Positions 63,023 through 64,000 of a stretch of 64,000 nt of DNA are shown here, piece by piece. Origin of the DNA: an uncultured Gammaproteobacteria bacterium (GTDB taxonomy: Bacteria > Pseudomonadota > Gammaproteobacteria > Enterobacterales > Psychrobiaceae); assembly GCA_937139475.1 (NCBI GenBank), contig CAKZQF010000138.1:24192-88191 (forward strand). Direction: 5' to 3'. Under the pieces are notes generated by a model. The model searched no databases and was not told the origin of the DNA. It saw nothing but the letters and a program-made list of their open reading frames with translations. The position numbers and the translations under genes were made by a program. Position 1 is the stretch's first letter, and every line of letters starts with the position of its first letter.

Positions 63023-63754
63023 ATGAATAAATTATTCGTAGTAGGTCTTTTTGTGGCAGGTTGTGCTCAAGCACAGACTGCCACAGTCGTCGAACTGACC
63101 AGTTCACCAGATAAAAAAATTGCCGCCCTTGAGCAAATGCTCACTCAAAAAAATCGCGTTCAAGTCCAAATGCAACAACATATTGATACGTTGCAGCAAG
63201 AACTTAATGAATTACGTGGTGTGAGTGAAACGCATGAGTATCGATTAAGCCAAATTTTGCAACGCCAAAGAGAACTTTACCAAGAACTTGATAAACTCTC
63301 GAGTAAGCTCGCCACGCAACCTGCAACCCCTGCCAGTGACTTAGTCGAATCAGTCAATGTTCAGCCTTCAGTAGCGCTATCTGAGAGCGAAGCTTATGAC
63401 CGTGCGTTGAAACTGGTGCTTAAAGGCAAGCAATACGACAATGCTATTGTCGAATTCAAGCAATTTTTAGTTGATTTTCCACAATCTAGCTATGTACCCA
63501 ATGTTCATTATTGGCTTGGCCAACTAATGTTTACTAAAGGAAAAAGGGCTGAAGCAAAATTACAGTTCCAAAAGTTAGTCGATAATCACCCTAAATCGAG
63601 CAAACGTGCAGATGCGTTAGTCAAGCTGGGACAAATTGAGCAAGACTTAAACCAGCCTGCTTTAGCAAAAGGCCTATATAATAAGGTACTTAAAGAGTAT
63701 CCTGAAAGTGGTGCTGCGCAGATTGCTCGCACACGCCTCAAAGGAATTAAATAG
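63023..63754 (+). CDS. cpoB: Cell division coordinator CpoB (YbgF)
   Basis: A 243-residue exported protein (E. coli CpoB 263). A coiled coil (about residues 30-95, KKIAALEQMLTQKNRVQVQ and onward) is followed by three TPR-like repeats in the C-terminal half (YDRALKLVLKGKQYDNAIVE, LGQLMFTKGKRAEAKLQFQ, GQIEQDLNQPALAKGLYNKV). It coordinates the PBP1B synthase with Tol during division. Its short signal ends VAGC followed by AQA: the VAGC sequence fits a lipobox with Cys14, while AQA fits ordinary signal peptidase, so lipidation is possible, unlike E. coli. It is the last gene of the tol-pal operon. Confidence 0.93.
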   Translation: MNKLFVVGLFVAGCAQAQTATVVELTSSPDKKIAALEQMLTQKNRVQVQMQQHIDTLQQELNELRGVSETHEYRLSQILQRQRELYQELDKLSSKLATQPATPASDLVESVNVQPSVALSESEAYDRALKLVLKGKQYDNAIVEFKQFLVDFPQSSYVPNVHYWLGQLMFTKGKRAEAKLQFQKLVDNHPKSSKRADALVKLGQIEQDLNQPALAKGLYNKVLKEYPESGAAQIARTRLKGIK

Positions 63755-63843
63755 CATTTGCCAGTGTTTTGGACGATTTATCGGCTAAAAACAGCTTAGT
63801 CGTTCGAAAAATTGTCAGTTAATCAAAAAACTGAAAATATAAG

Positions 63844-63871
63844 TTGCGCTAAATAAATTAATCAGTATTAT
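63844..63871 (+). promoter_or_regulatory. Candidate tRNA-Lys promoter with GC-rich discriminator
   Basis: TTGCGC (63844-63849), 16-base spacer and TATTAT (63866-63871), followed by TAGCGCCCG, a GC-rich discriminator like those of stable-RNA promoters under stringent control. The expected start near 63879 gives a leader of about 45 bases. Confidence 0.5.
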
Positions 63872-63923
63872 TAGCGCCCGTTGCACAGGAGATGTTATTA
63901 CAACTCCCTTGTAACTATAATGC

Positions 63924-63999
63924 GGGTCATTAGCTCAGTTGGTAGAGCAGTGGACTTTTAATCCATTGGTCGTAGGTTCAAATCCTACATGACCCACCA
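63924..63999 (+). tRNA. tRNA-Lys (anticodon UUU)
   Basis: A complete 76-base cloverleaf: acceptor GGGTCAT/ATGACCC (63924-63930 with 63989-63995), D arm GCTC/GAGC, anticodon stem GTGGA/TCCAT with loop CTTTTAA giving anticodon TTT at 63957-63959, T arm GTAGG/CCTAC with TTCAAAT loop, discriminator A and an encoded CCA at 63997-63999. It closely resembles E. coli tRNA-Lys and, as there, follows the tol-pal-cpoB operon. Confidence 0.98.
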
Positions 64000-64000
64000 A

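Noticed and set aside
63916..63921. Perfect TATAAT just before tRNA-Lys
   Set aside because: It ends two bases before the mature tRNA 5' end, so its start site would fall inside the tRNA. The promoter at 63844-63871 fits better.

Overview
The window is an ordinary-looking stretch of gammaproteobacterial chromosome, most consistent with a marine member of the Alteromonadales (Colwellia/Thalassotalea-like; inferred from gene content, not from a search). Supporting this are the gene orders msrC-(small acidic ORF)-proQ-prc, pepN-DUF2835, pyrD-zapC, rlmL-uup-DUF3466-rmf, yejM/yejL/yejK, cmoA-cmoB, aspS-ruvCAB-ybgC-tolQRAB-pal-cpoB-tRNA-Lys, a large NAD-dependent glutamate dehydrogenase of the 1600-residue class, and the non-AUG starts and AT-rich spacers typical of the group. 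I see no insertion sequence, prophage, integron, CRISPR array or rRNA.

Region by region. 1-2606 (minus): MoxR ATPase, DUF58, DUF4381 and the beginning of a BatA-like von Willebrand A protein. 2773-6353 (plus): fadI-fadJ beta-oxidation operon behind a promoter with a FadR-like operator. 6358-9942: Na+/H+ antiporter, yccF, rsmF. 10214-13783 (plus): msrC, a 93-residue acidic unknown, proQ, prc. 13857-18277 (plus): nhaC, pepN, DUF2835. 18323-25458 (plus): a four-gene envelope module (DUF1302 outer-membrane protein, DUF1329, Ycf48-like propeller, MMPL/RND transporter) preceded by a near-perfect palindrome that resembles the fadI operator. 25601-30563: gdhB with a terminator-like hairpin in its leader. 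30593-33611: pyrD, zapC, a 59-bp inverted-repeat element and a secreted TonB-C-domain protein. 33707-40672: rlmL, a glutaredoxin-like ORF, uup, DUF3466, and rmf (59 residues) with a structured leader. 40738-47495: small glutaredoxin, unknown polytopic membrane protein, glpE, yejM, yejL, yejK, a double-length 6-carboxytetrahydropterin-synthase-like protein, and an M23 peptidase. 47594-54080: hinT, ydjA, asnS, fghA, iaaA, cmoB, cmoA, with a second 59-bp element. 54334-63999: aspS, ruvC-ruvA-ruvB behind a LexA-like site, ybgC-tolQ-tolR-tolA-tolB-pal-cpoB, and tRNA-Lys(UUU).

Most genes are housekeeping: translation and RNA modification (rsmF, rlmL, cmoAB, asnS, aspS, rmf, proQ, uup), envelope maintenance (Tol-Pal, YejM, Prc, M23 peptidase), and carbon/nitrogen catabolism (fadIJ, gdhB, pepN, iaaA). 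The most interesting signal is regulatory: two operators sharing AGGT-N3-ACCTGT connect fatty-acid beta-oxidation with the uncharacterised DUF1302-DUF1329-Ycf48-MMPL module, suggesting that module handles a fatty-acid or lipid cargo. No clearly new defence, mobile or biosynthetic system is visible.
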